This document shows positions 25,881 to 34,009 of a stretch of 64,000 bases of DNA, piece by piece; positions within the stretch are counted from its first letter, which is position 1; each line of letters starts with the position of its first letter. This DNA comes from Desulfomicrobium sp. ZS1 (GTDB lineage: Bacteria > Desulfobacterota > Desulfovibrionia > Desulfovibrionales > Desulfomicrobiaceae). The stretch spans positions 1,798,001 through 1,862,000 of the forward strand of contig NZ_CP100351.1 in the NCBI RefSeq assembly GCF_024204645.1, read 5' to 3'. The notes under the pieces were generated by a model, which saw only the letters and a program-made list of their open reading frames with translations, was not told the origin of the DNA and did no database searches. A program made the translations under genes and the position numbers.

Positions 25881-27180
25881 GGGGCGTGTCCAGGATGACG
25901 GGTTGCATGAGAGTGGGCCCAAGAGCCTCCCACGAGGAATCGGCAGCACGGACCAGGACGGCGGGCTTCCATGCCGGCATGTCATTCAACAGATACCATA
26001 GGGCCAGGATTTCGGCATCGGAATCGACCGCGTCCGGGGCCAGAAGGCTTCGGATCCACGCGGCAAGGGGCCTGGGCGAGAAAGGGGTGGAACTCCATTG
26101 TCTGCGAGCTTCATCGAGAAATTCGCTGCGCCACGGTGCCTGAATGTTCCTGACCGGCTCGGGAACAAAGGCGGACAGTGCCGCCAGCGCCGCCGGGTCG
26201 AGGGTGACAGGGGCCAGGTTCTGGGAAGCGCCGAACTCAAGGCTGATGGCGCACGGGCGGTTCTGACCGACCACGGGCATGCTTAAGGGTTCGCTCAGAG
26301 CCAGGCGCAGCAGGTCGAGCTGCAGCCGACCCAAAGCGTCGCGGCGGGACAGGGAGCCTACGAAAGACTGGTAGGAGACGCACTGCCGCACGAACCGGAT
26401 GAGATTTGCGAGCATGCGCTCGATGCGGTGGCGCATCCCCTCCAGAAAATCCAGCGCCCGCCCGATGGCGGTGCGCAGATCGGGCTCGGAAAAACGGTCA
26501 TGGCATTCCGACAGCGCAGCCATGAGCGGCATGTAGGCAGAGCCGTCCTGGACCGCATCAAGCAGCTCGTCCAGATACTCGCGCCCCTTGCGTACTGCGG
26601 CCAGGGCTTCCTCAAAGGCCTGTTCATCCTGCCCGCTGCCGAGGCGCTTGGCGGTCTGCTCCTGATCGAGAAGCCCTTCTTCAATGGCTAGGAGCTTGTA
26701 CTCGATCTTTTCTCGAATGGTGCCATGGAAGAAATGGGTTAGCCACTTGGCAAGCTCCGCAGGATCACCCTGCCCCATCTCCTGACGCAGGGAAGCATGG
26801 GCCTGGTTCAGAAGAGTGCACAGGTCCTCGCTACCAAAGTCGGCATCTTCCAAAAGATCCCGGGCCAGGCTTCTCCCTAGGCGAGTCAGGCAATACTCCT
26901 GCGCCCGCGAATCCGTCACCGACGTCCGCACCATCCTGAAACGCACCAGCCGGTCAATGACCTGGGCCGGCTGGGAGACGTCATCCTCCATGCCGAGTTG
27001 TACTGCGGCATGGGAAAGCTGCTGCCGCAGTTCGCGGTCGGAGATCCTCGCCGCCTCCGTGGCCAGTTCCCTAAAATACAGCCAACCAACGAAAAGCAGA
27101 TCCTGCTTGGAGAGCTCCAACCCCCGCGGAAAGCGGTTGCCGAGATTGCTTAGCTTGAAGATTACGTCCTGCTGCTGCAT
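25873..27180 (-). CDS. jetA: Wadjet kleisin-like subunit JetA
   Basis: 435-aa, largely helical MukF/MksF-like kleisin. It starts MQQQDVIFKLSNLGNRFPRG, followed by an HTH-like bundle (ISDRELRQQLSHAAVQLG) and a long helical middle that would bridge JetC heads. Position first in a four-gene overlapping string with MukE-, SMC- and Toprim-like genes makes the assignment firm. No good ribosome site is seen before ATG 27180. The operon promoter must lie in the 468-base gap shared with the divergent flagellin gene. Confidence 0.82.
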   Translation of the reverse strand: MQQQDVIFKLSNLGNRFPRGLELSKQDLLFVGWLYFRELATEAARISDRELRQQLSHAAVQLGMEDDVSQPAQVIDRLVRFRMVRTSVTDSRAQEYCLTRLGRSLARDLLEDADFGSEDLCTLLNQAHASLRQEMGQGDPAELAKWLTHFFHGTIREKIEYKLLAIEEGLLDQEQTAKRLGSGQDEQAFEEALAAVRKGREYLDELLDAVQDGSAYMPLMAALSECHDRFSEPDLRTAIGRALDFLEGMRHRIERMLANLIRFVRQCVSYQSFVGSLSRRDALGRLQLDLLRLALSEPLSMPVVGQNRPCAISLEFGASQNLAPVTLDPAALAALSAFVPEPVRNIQAPWRSEFLDEARRQWSSTPFSPRPLAAWIRSLLAPDAVDSDAEILALWYLLNDMPAWKPAVLVRAADSSWEALGPTLMQPVILDTPHV

Positions 27181-27648
27181 GCCGACAGGAGATATACGGA
27201 TTGCCGGGCGGGGTCCACCTTACGAAGCCGGGCTTGAAATGATTGATGAGTAATCTCGAAGCTACGTTCCTCCATACCAAATAACCAAGGGAATAACCGC
27301 AAGAACTGAGTGGTCCGAAGTTTCCCGGCAGGTCATTCCCTACGGTGGCACAAACTTCCGTAAGACAACCCCTTCTCTCTACCAACCTTGACCCTTCAAG
27401 CGAAAAATATTCCTACCACCGACTCGACTTCGATTATCGTTTTCGCCAAGAAGATCAGCAAATCCTGCCGATAAAAACTTCAAAATAAAATTTCTCCATA
27501 CTTTTCAAATAGTAGAAAACAAAAATCCTCAGAGCAAATAGCCTTCTCATTTCGCGGTCACAATGAGCAACGTTGGTTTCTTTGTTGCTACTATAACAAA
27601 GCCCATTTTCTAATTTTTTTACGACTAAATAAGCAGGGTCGGTAACAC
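27181..27648. other. Divergent intergenic region jetA/flagellin
   Basis: No convincing gene in 468 bases. It turns AT-rich towards the flagellin. It holds GCCGATAA at 27467-27474, identical to a FliA (sigma28) -10 box, but the matching -35 is poor. An inverted repeat AGCAAC-N12-GTTGCT lies at 27566-27589. Promoters for both flanking genes must lie here. Confidence 0.5.
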
Positions 27649-29178
27649 TTGTCACTCACCATCAATCACAACCTGATGGCTATCAATACCTCCAGAAACC
27701 TGTCGAAGCACTACGGGAGTCTTGGCGTATCAACCAGAAGGCTGTCTTCAGGGCTGAGAATCGGGACTTCGGCAGACGACGCCGCTGGTCTTGCCGTTCG
27801 TGAAATGATGAGAGCCAACATTGCCAGTCATAGTCAGGGAGTGAGGAATGCAAACGATGCCATTTCGATGATCCAAGTAGCGGATGGCGCTCTTCAGGTC
27901 ATCGACGAAAAACTGATTAGAATGAAAGAGCTGGCCATACAAGCTGCAACAGGCACGTACACTGCTGACCAGAGAGCGATCATAAATGATGAATTTCAAG
28001 CCATGAAAGCTGAAATTAATAGAATTGTTGATTCAACTGAATTTAACGGTATAAAATTAATTGCGGGAAATAAATATGCCTCTAGTCAATCTCAGAAATC
28101 AGAAGACGATATATCAACAAATTTAATGCTTCATATAAATTTCAATGAGGGAATTGAGGATGTATCTGGCAATGGATTTACATCTAATTCAGTCGGAACA
28201 ACTCTCACTCCAGGAGTTGAAGGTGAAAATTCAATAGAATTTAACTCAACGAACAGTAGTCTTGATACAAATTTTGGAATGACTGGTGACAAATTCACAA
28301 TTCAACTTTGGTTTAATGCACAATCATTCGGTCCAGATATTTCGCAAATTTTTACTTCAAATGCGCCAGCTGGAAAGAGAAGATATGAAATACAATTGAC
28401 ACCAACAGGTAATGTTGAAATTTGGTATTCGAATAATGTATTCACAAATCATGTTGTTACGCCAAGCCCAGTGTCTTTAAATACTTGGCACCTCTTGACA
28501 AACACATATGACAACGGAGAGTACAAATTATACCTAGACGGAGCTGAGTTAATTACTAGAAACGTCGGAAACGGCAATGTTGCATTCCTGGCCAACACGT
28601 CATTCGGATATGACCCGTATCAAGCTATTCATAACTACGAAAGATTTGACGGACTGATCGATGACGTCAGAATTTACAACAAAGCATTAAGTCCTAGAGC
28701 AATAGAAGAATATTACGGATTAAGCGGTAACATTGAAAATTCTGTTGAGTATGAAAAAGATGATGTAAATAAAATTATTGTTCATTTTGGACCAAGTAAT
28801 GATAACTTAGAAGATTACTATGCAGTAAAGATACCCTCTGCAACAGGAGAATGGCTAAAAATTGAAAATCTTTCACTGACGACACAAGAAACAGCACAAA
28901 ATTCACTAGATAAAATCACAGAAGCAATAATCTACAAAGACAAAATCCGCGCCTCACTTGGCGCAACGCAAAATCGGCTTGAGAACACCGTTACCAACCT
29001 TCAAATCCAGGCAGAAAACCTTCAGGCCGCTGAGTCCCGCATCTCTGACGCCGACATGGCAACTGAAATAACAGAGTTTGTAAAAAGTCAAATCCTGACT
29101 CAATCGGCAACGGCGATGCTGGCCCAGGCCAACGCCCTTCCGGAAATGGCACTGCAACTCATTCAAGGACAGGGATAA
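27649..29178 (+). CDS. Flagellin with LamG-like insert domain
   Basis: 509-aa flagellin. The D0/D1 N-terminus is intact (SLTINHNLMAINTSRNLSK, then RLSSGLRIGTSADDAAGLAV), as is the C-terminus (ENTVTNLQIQAENLQAAESR, then SDADMATEI and MLAQANALPEMALQLIQ). The variable centre, about residues 155-365, is not flagellin but resembles a laminin-G/concanavalin-like jelly roll (LMLHINFNEG, FTIQLWFNA, WHLLTNTYDNGEYKLYLDG, FDGLIDDVRIYNKALS), so the filament should display a binding domain. The start is TTG 27649 with only a weak AGGG site, odd for a filament protein, but the conserved N-terminus needs it. The insert is AT-rich compared with the flanks. No other flagellar genes are present in the window. 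Confidence 0.88.
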   Translation: MSLTINHNLMAINTSRNLSKHYGSLGVSTRRLSSGLRIGTSADDAAGLAVREMMRANIASHSQGVRNANDAISMIQVADGALQVIDEKLIRMKELAIQAATGTYTADQRAIINDEFQAMKAEINRIVDSTEFNGIKLIAGNKYASSQSQKSEDDISTNLMLHINFNEGIEDVSGNGFTSNSVGTTLTPGVEGENSIEFNSTNSSLDTNFGMTGDKFTIQLWFNAQSFGPDISQIFTSNAPAGKRRYEIQLTPTGNVEIWYSNNVFTNHVVTPSPVSLNTWHLLTNTYDNGEYKLYLDGAELITRNVGNGNVAFLANTSFGYDPYQAIHNYERFDGLIDDVRIYNKALSPRAIEEYYGLSGNIENSVEYEKDDVNKIIVHFGPSNDNLEDYYAVKIPSATGEWLKIENLSLTTQETAQNSLDKITEAIIYKDKIRASLGATQNRLENTVTNLQIQAENLQAAESRISDADMATEITEFVKSQILTQSATAMLAQANALPEMALQLIQGQG

Positions 29179-29611
29179 ACTATAAAACAACAGATTGGTC
29201 TACGACACGGTGAACGATGCTCGGAAGTCGATCATGATACATGGATGACACAATCAAAAGTGGCCGCATTCACGGTTGGGCAAGAAAGCGCCTGGCGAGA
29301 CTTACGCCGAACAGATGTCGCCATTAAGTGTGGCAGTGTAAGAAAAGCGGAGATTCCACCTAAGAAACGGGCGAACGTGTTTAAACAAACTGAGCCACTT
29401 CTCGGATGTAGCCTGTCCAGCGTCCAGCGTGTTATATACAGGGAAGCGCAGTAAACGATCTCAAGCCTCAATCAGTGATTGTAACATTCATTCGGCATTT
29501 ACATTCTCGATAATTGTATGTTACTTCTTCCATCGCACCTCAAAATTAGCGCAGGCACAATTTGTGCTAAGAGCTAACAATCAAATTCCCATAGATCCTT
29601 AAGGAGAAAAC
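29179..29611. other. Intergenic region flagellin/mucR
   Basis: 433 bases with no supported gene. A 69-codon frame at 29245-29454 lacks a ribosome site and any recognisable motif. The last 100 bases are AT-rich and probably carry the promoter of the MucR-type gene, which has its own AAGGAG site. Confidence 0.45.
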
Positions 29612-30013
29612 ATGGAAGATTATCTCAAGCAAGCAATCGAGATCGTAAAAGCCCAAGCATCTGTACGCAACATGAACGAGGAAGAGATCACATCCATGAT
29701 CAAAGCCTTGGCTGGCAACATTCGCGGAGTCGCTGACGGTGTCGCACCAATTGTCGAAACCGAACCAGCTGTCGACCCTAAAAACGCCATCAGAGAGAAA
29801 AGCGTCATTTGCTGCGAGTGTGGAAAGTCATTCAAAGTTTTGACGAAGCGGCACTTGGCGACACACGGCCTGACCCCTGAACAGTACAGGGAGAAATATG
29901 GCTACAAGAAAGGCACTTCACTCGTGGCAAAATCTCTGGCCCGGAGTCGCAGGAAGACCATGCAGGACATGAAGTTGTGGGAAAAGCGCAAGAAGGCACC
30001 CAAGGCCGAATAA
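29612..30013 (+). CDS. MucR/Ros family zinc-finger transcriptional regulator
   Basis: 133-aa regulator. The Ros/MucR signature is clear: VICCECGKSFKVLTKRHLATH (Cys2-His2-type zinc finger, residues about 68-88) followed by GLTPEQYREKYGYKKGTSLVA. Members bind AT-rich DNA and act as silencers or global regulators of surface and motility genes. AAGGAGAAAAC precedes ATG 29612. Its position beside an AT-rich accessory region and a flagellin fits a silencing role, which is inference. Confidence 0.92.
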   Translation: MEDYLKQAIEIVKAQASVRNMNEEEITSMIKALAGNIRGVADGVAPIVETEPAVDPKNAIREKSVICCECGKSFKVLTKRHLATHGLTPEQYREKYGYKKGTSLVAKSLARSRRKTMQDMKLWEKRKKAPKAE

Positions 30014-30024
30014 GCTACACCATC

Positions 30025-30057
30025 AGGCCGGCCTCCCCTCTCCTAGGAAGCCGGCCT
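30025..30057 (+). terminator. Hairpin after mucR-type gene
   Basis: AGGCCGGC at 30025-30032 pairs with GCCGGCCT at 30050-30057 around a 17-base loop and is followed by CTTGCTT. It starts 11 bases after the stop codon; a probable though not ideal intrinsic terminator. Confidence 0.6.
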
Positions 30058-30129
30058 CTTGCTTATTCATTTAGCCAATCATACGCTGGCGGTCAGAACC
30101 TTCGCCGAACCCAAGCGCACGAGATAGTT

Positions 30130-30822
30130 ACGTGCGGACGTTTTTCCCTTCCTGACGGAGCAGCGGTTTCACAGATCCTGAAAATCGACCGCTGGAACTG
30201 GCATAGGCCGGAACCGCGTTACAATGTGGCTCCGACAACCCTTGTTCCCTTGGTCATCAGGGCCGACGATGTTCTGTTGGAACTGAACGGCGCACGTTGG
30301 GGACTCATACCCCATTGGTGGAAGAAAGATGCGCCGCCCTCCCTGACCTTCAATGCTCTGTCCGAAGAGGCGGCTGAAAAGCCGACCTGGCGCCACAGCA
30401 TGCGCAAGTTGCGCTGCCTGATGCCTGCGCGTGGATGGTACGAGTGGAATGAAAAGGAACAGGTCAGGAGCGACTCGGGCCGACTGGTAAAGCAACCCTA
30501 CTTCATCTCCGCACCGAACGCGGAAGCTATCGCCTTCGCCGGACTTTGGTCCATCAGGGCCGGACAGGACGGCACAGAGGTGCTTTCATGCGCATTACTC
30601 TCCAAGGCGGCATCGCCTACCATCGTTCATATCCATAACCGCATGCCTGTCGTCCTTAAACCGGACCACTTCGATGCCTAGATGGACCCGAACACATCGG
30701 GGGAGGCCGTCCATGAGATCATCGCCGACTCTCAGAACGATTTCGTTAGCTATCCCGTGAGCACCAAGGTCAACAACACGCGAAACGACTTCCCGGAGCT
30801 GCTCATCCCGCTCAAAGCCTGA
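30130..30822 (+). pseudogene. SRAP (YedK/HMCES) protein, start lost and internal stop
   Basis: Remnant of an SOS-response-associated peptidase family gene, which normally crosslinks abasic sites in single-stranded DNA through Cys2. The reading frame matches the family: CGRFSLPDG, RYNVAPTTLVPLV, RWGLIPHWWKKD, FNALSEEAAEKPTWR, RCLMPARGWYEW, AFAGLWSI and HNRMPVVLKPDHFDA. Two lesions are seen. The codon before the catalytic Cys is ACG (30130-30132) rather than ATG, and TAG at 30679-30681 interrupts DA-stop-MDP where a Trp is usual (TGG to TAG). The frame then continues for 46 codons with the normal ending (DFVSYPVSTKVNNTRNDFPE) to TGA at 30820-30822. Either lesion alone should abolish activity unless the start has moved. 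Confidence 0.85.
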
Positions 30823-30854
30823 CTGCTCTGTACATTGCAAACGGATGGGGACCT

Positions 30855-31415
30855 TCAGAACAGCAGCCGGGCCGCTTTGCGCAGAAATTTCTCGAACCAC
30901 GACGTCGACAAACCTTTTTCTTCACGCCGCCATTGCCAGGGTGACGTTGGATCCTTGTCGGCCCACAGCCCTGCCCTGGTCGACCTCGCTTCGGCTTCGA
31001 GCCCGCCCCATTCGCCACACACCCAATCCTTGCAGTATTGCCTGTAAAGCCAGGCATGGCCGGATCGCAACTGCGCTGCATTGACGTCCTCTGCGTCCAC
31101 AAAAACCCGCGCCACGGTGCGTCCATACCTGTCCGTATCCATGGCTTCGATCTGCACCGATTGCCCATACACCATCGACGACAGATTTTGCTTCGATGCC
31201 TTGCCGAACGGCTGACCGGACTCGGGTGCGTCTATGCCGTAAAGCCGGATTTTCACCTGGTCATGCCCGTCACGCAGGACAGTGATCGTGTCGCCGTCGG
31301 CGATTCCGACAACCTTCCCGGTCCAAGCCCACCCCGCGCCGGCCTGGAGCAGGGCAAGCTGAAGCACTAGAGCGGCCCAGACCGCGTTCTTACCCATCCA
31401 ACTCTGACAACTCAT
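30855..31415 (-). CDS. Secreted thermonuclease-family (SNase) protein
   Basis: 186-aa protein. An N-terminal signal peptide (NAVWAALVLQLALLQAGAG, about 9-27) is followed by a staphylococcal-nuclease fold: VVGIADGDTITVL, KIRLYGIDAPESGQPFG with the catalytic Asp and nearby Glu/Arg, DRYGRTVARVFVD, NAAQLRSGHAWLYRQY. It should cleave DNA or RNA in the periplasm or outside. ATG 31397 (MGKNAVWAA) is an equally good start. It faces the SRAP remnant and is divergent from the PocR kinase gene. Confidence 0.85.
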   Translation of the reverse strand: MSCQSWMGKNAVWAALVLQLALLQAGAGWAWTGKVVGIADGDTITVLRDGHDQVKIRLYGIDAPESGQPFGKASKQNLSSMVYGQSVQIEAMDTDRYGRTVARVFVDAEDVNAAQLRSGHAWLYRQYCKDWVCGEWGGLEAEARSTRAGLWADKDPTSPWQWRREEKGLSTSWFEKFLRKAARLLF

Positions 31416-31749
31416 TTCCAGATCCGGCGTCCTTGGTTGCGGTTATTTCACCAGCGACAATTCGGCCCAGCACGTTGTGTACCGGGGTGATTTCCCCACC
31501 TGCTTCGTATGCAACAGCGTTGTTAGTCATTCGGGACCAGTTGGATTATCAAAACACCTTGTTAGATCTCACAGCAAATAATCAGGCTCAGCAAAAATAC
31601 GCTTTAATTTTGTGCCGAAATTTTTGCAGCGAGATCACCTCTTGCGTCAAGTGGGGAACATGACCTAGCATAATAATATTTACAACTCTGGGGGCAGGTC
31701 AATTCAGCTCCCCGTTTCCGTTCGCGGTCAGCCGCAAGGATAGCATGCT
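31416..31749. other. Divergent intergenic region SNase/PocR kinase
   Basis: 334 bases without a supported gene or clear repeat. It must contain the promoters of the two divergent flanking genes. No -24/-12 or clear -35/-10 pair stood out. Confidence 0.4.
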
Positions 31750-33552
31750 ATGCCAGATTCAATGAAGGCTCTTCAATCTCCCTCTGTACGACTTAATGAG
31801 CACCGCGATGGCCTTGAACTGTCAGAAATCATAGACCTCGCGTCCCTGCAGTTGCTCATGGACCATTTCCATAGACTAACCAACATGGTTTTCGCCATCT
31901 TGGACCTAAAAGGTGCCGTCCTTGTTGCTGTAGGCTGGCAAGACATATGCACAAAATTTCACAGGGTCCACCCAGAGACCGCCTGCCGCTGTAAAGAAAG
32001 TGATATAATCCTGACGCGAAACATAGAGCCTGGGAAATACAAGCTCTACCGGTGCCAGAATGGCATGTGGGACGTTGCTACACCTCTTATCATCGGAGGG
32101 GAACATGTAGGCAACATTTTCATGGGCCAGTTTTTGTTTTCAGACGAAGAGCCAGACCGAGAGGTTTTTCGTAAGCAAGCAATAACATACGGATTCAATG
32201 TTGAAGAGTATCTTGCGGCCCTTGACCGTGTCCCTCGCTTGAGCAGGGAGACGTTAGATTCTGTTATGCAATTCTATTCTCGCCTTGCAATTATTCTTTC
32301 ACAACTTAGCTATAGTAATATAATGCTTTCAAAAGCTATGTCCGAAAAGAATGAACTGCTTCTTCAGCTCGAAATGAGCAAAGACAAGGCGGAGCTCGCC
32401 AATCAGGCTAAATCGAAATTTCTGGCAAACATGAGCCACGAAATCCGCACTCCTCTCAATGGCGTGCTCGGAATGCTCCAGCTCATCAAGACAAGCGAGG
32501 ATCTCAGCGAGGTGGGAATGTATGCCGAGATGGGCATTCGCGCCGGTCAAAGACTGACGAGCCTGCTGGGCGACATCCTCGACCTGTCGCGCATCGAAGC
32601 TGGCCGCATGCCCATAGCATACAAGCCGTTCACCTTGGCCGACATTTTCACTGCCTTAGCCGAAACTTTCTCACCCCTGCATTACAGCAAGAGCCTTTCA
32701 TTGGTGATCAATACCTCCGCAGATGTCCCCACTGACGTTGTCGGGGATGAGATTCGGGTCCGGCAGATCCTGTTCAACCTCGTGGGCAATGCCATGAAGT
32801 TCACCGAAAAGGGTGAAGTGCGGGTCGAAGTCTCGACACTCCAGCCCCATCCATCTGGCATGGCACGACTGTTGTTCATTGTGAGCGACACTGGTCTCGG
32901 TATCCCTGACGACAAGGTCGACCAGATCTGCGCCCCGTTCACGCAGGTTTCTGATGACTACGCGCGATCACATCAAGGAGCTGGCCTTGGCCTTGCCATC
33001 GCACATAAGCTTATCAACGTCATGGAGGGAACCCTGGCTTTTGATAGCACAAAAGATGAGGGAACCTCTGTCTACTTGGTGCTGCCGTTCAGAGTTCCAG
33101 ACCAGTCGGCCATCTCAAAGACGGCAACGCCCGGTCCCAGTTCGGAAAGAGTTGCCTCACTGCAATTGCTCTTGGCCGAGGACGATGAGATCTGCCGTGT
33201 GAGCGCAAAATCGCTCTTGGAGAAAATGGGCCACCAGGTCGTCACGGCCAACAACGGAGAGGAAGCCTTGGAGGCGTTGCGGATACGTTCCTTCGACTGT
33301 GTGCTTATGGACGTCCAGATGGATGTCCTTGATGGCGTAGAGGCCACACGGAAGATCAGAAACGACAATTCCGGTCTTCTAGACACGCAGATCCCCATCA
33401 TCGCCATGACCGCTTATGCCATGACCGGGGACCGTGAAAGATTTCTTGAAGCGGGCATGAACGACTATATCGCCAAGCCAGTTTATGCTGAAGAACTCAA
33501 GAATGCGCTGGCGCGGGTAGTTGAAGCGCGGGGAAAGAGTCGAATGCAGTAG
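31750..33552 (+). CDS. PocR-domain hybrid histidine kinase
   Basis: 600-aa cytoplasmic sensor. Residues about 20-185 form a PocR ligand-binding domain ([52 protein letters not shown]) with conserved Cys residues. HisKA follows with phosphoacceptor His230 in [10 protein letters not shown], then HATPase motifs ([33 protein letters not shown]) and a C-terminal receiver with Asp521 in CVLMDVQMD. No transmembrane helix. No separate response regulator is adjacent, so its output partner is unknown. A 72-base stretch near its end (33397-33468) is nearly identical to the kinase gene at 53009. Confidence 0.9.
   Translation: MPDSMKALQSPSVRLNEHRDGLELSEIIDLASLQLLMDHFHRLTNMVFAILDLKGAVLVAVGWQDICTKFHRVHPETACRCKESDIILTRNIEPGKYKLYRCQNGMWDVATPLIIGGEHVGNIFMGQFLFSDEEPDREVFRKQAITYGFNVEEYLAALDRVPRLSRETLDSVMQFYSRLAIILSQLSYSNIMLSKAMSEKNELLLQLEMSKDKAELANQAKSKFLANMSHEIRTPLNGVLGMLQLIKTSEDLSEVGMYAEMGIRAGQRLTSLLGDILDLSRIEAGRMPIAYKPFTLADIFTALAETFSPLHYSKSLSLVINTSADVPTDVVGDEIRVRQILFNLVGNAMKFTEKGEVRVEVSTLQPHPSGMARLLFIVSDTGLGIPDDKVDQICAPFTQVSDDYARSHQGAGLGLAIAHKLINVMEGTLAFDSTKDEGTSVYLVLPFRVPDQSAISKTATPGPSSERVASLQLLLAEDDEICRVSAKSLLEKMGHQVVTANNGEEALEALRIRSFDCVLMDVQMDVLDGVEATRKIRNDNSGLLDTQIPIIAMTAYAMTGDRERFLEAGMNDYIAKPVYAEELKNALARVVEARGKSRMQ
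33397..33468 (+). repeat. 72-bp near-identical receiver segment, copy 1
   Basis: Matches 55898-55969 at 71 of 72 bases, the one difference (C/T) giving Ala versus Val. It encodes the [18 protein letters not shown] receiver region. Surrounding sequence is much more diverged, suggesting gene conversion or recent domain exchange. Confidence 0.85.
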
Positions 33553-34009
33553 TTTTCAACCTATTCGTGGCAGCAAGTAATGCCTAGTTGCGCTAACAGT
33601 ATTATATATATTCAATTTTTTTACGCAAAATATCTGCTTTTATATCCAGTAGAAAAGTCATGATTAAAATATGCCGTTCAGTTTACTAGGCAAATTGTAA
33701 GTGGACAGAAAACTACCCGGTCTTAAAATCGATTACAAATCCCCGCAGCGCAAACCACGAAAGACATGCGGGCGCTCATCCCGCAGCGATTCAACAAATC
33801 CCTTCTCCCAAGCCTTCCCATGCCAATGCCGTGCAAATAGTAAAGACTCCTGCTTCTATCACAGATCAGGGGTGGTCGTGAAAGAGCGGAGCCCTGACCG
33901 CTTACCCTAAAAGATTATGCCGAGTAGAAGACCAATTCTGCCCACATTATCTACTGACTGTTTGAGAAAAAACTTGCTCTAAAAAACCTGGCTACCATAT
34001 ACTCACCTT
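33553..34009. other. Intergenic region with possible IS66-like right end
   Basis: 457 bases without a convincing gene. Bases 33884-33905 end in CCGCTTAC; read on the minus strand this begins GTAAGCGGTCAGGG, resembling the GTAAGCG-type termini of IS66-family elements and the left-end candidate at 60441 (GTAAGCGCTCAAG). No transposase coding is visible next to it. Composition becomes AT-rich towards the next gene. Confidence 0.3.

Noticed and set aside
27346-27360. TGGCAC followed by TCCG, sigma54-like
   Set aside because: The -12 element lacks the required GC at the right spacing.
27467-27474. GCCGATAA, exact FliA-type -10 box upstream of the flagellin
   Set aside because: The position 11 bases upstream reads AAGAAGAT, a poor match to TAAAGTTT, and the start codon is 175 bases away; kept only as a note.
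29245-29454. 69-codon frame between flagellin and mucR-type gene
   Set aside because: No ribosome site, no motif, and an overlapping frame of similar size on the other strand; not supported as a gene.
33701-33910. 69-codon frame in the gap before the HTH-PAS gene
   Set aside because: Starts with GTG lacking a ribosome site; Ser/Arg/Pro-rich translation with no similarity to known proteins that I recognise.
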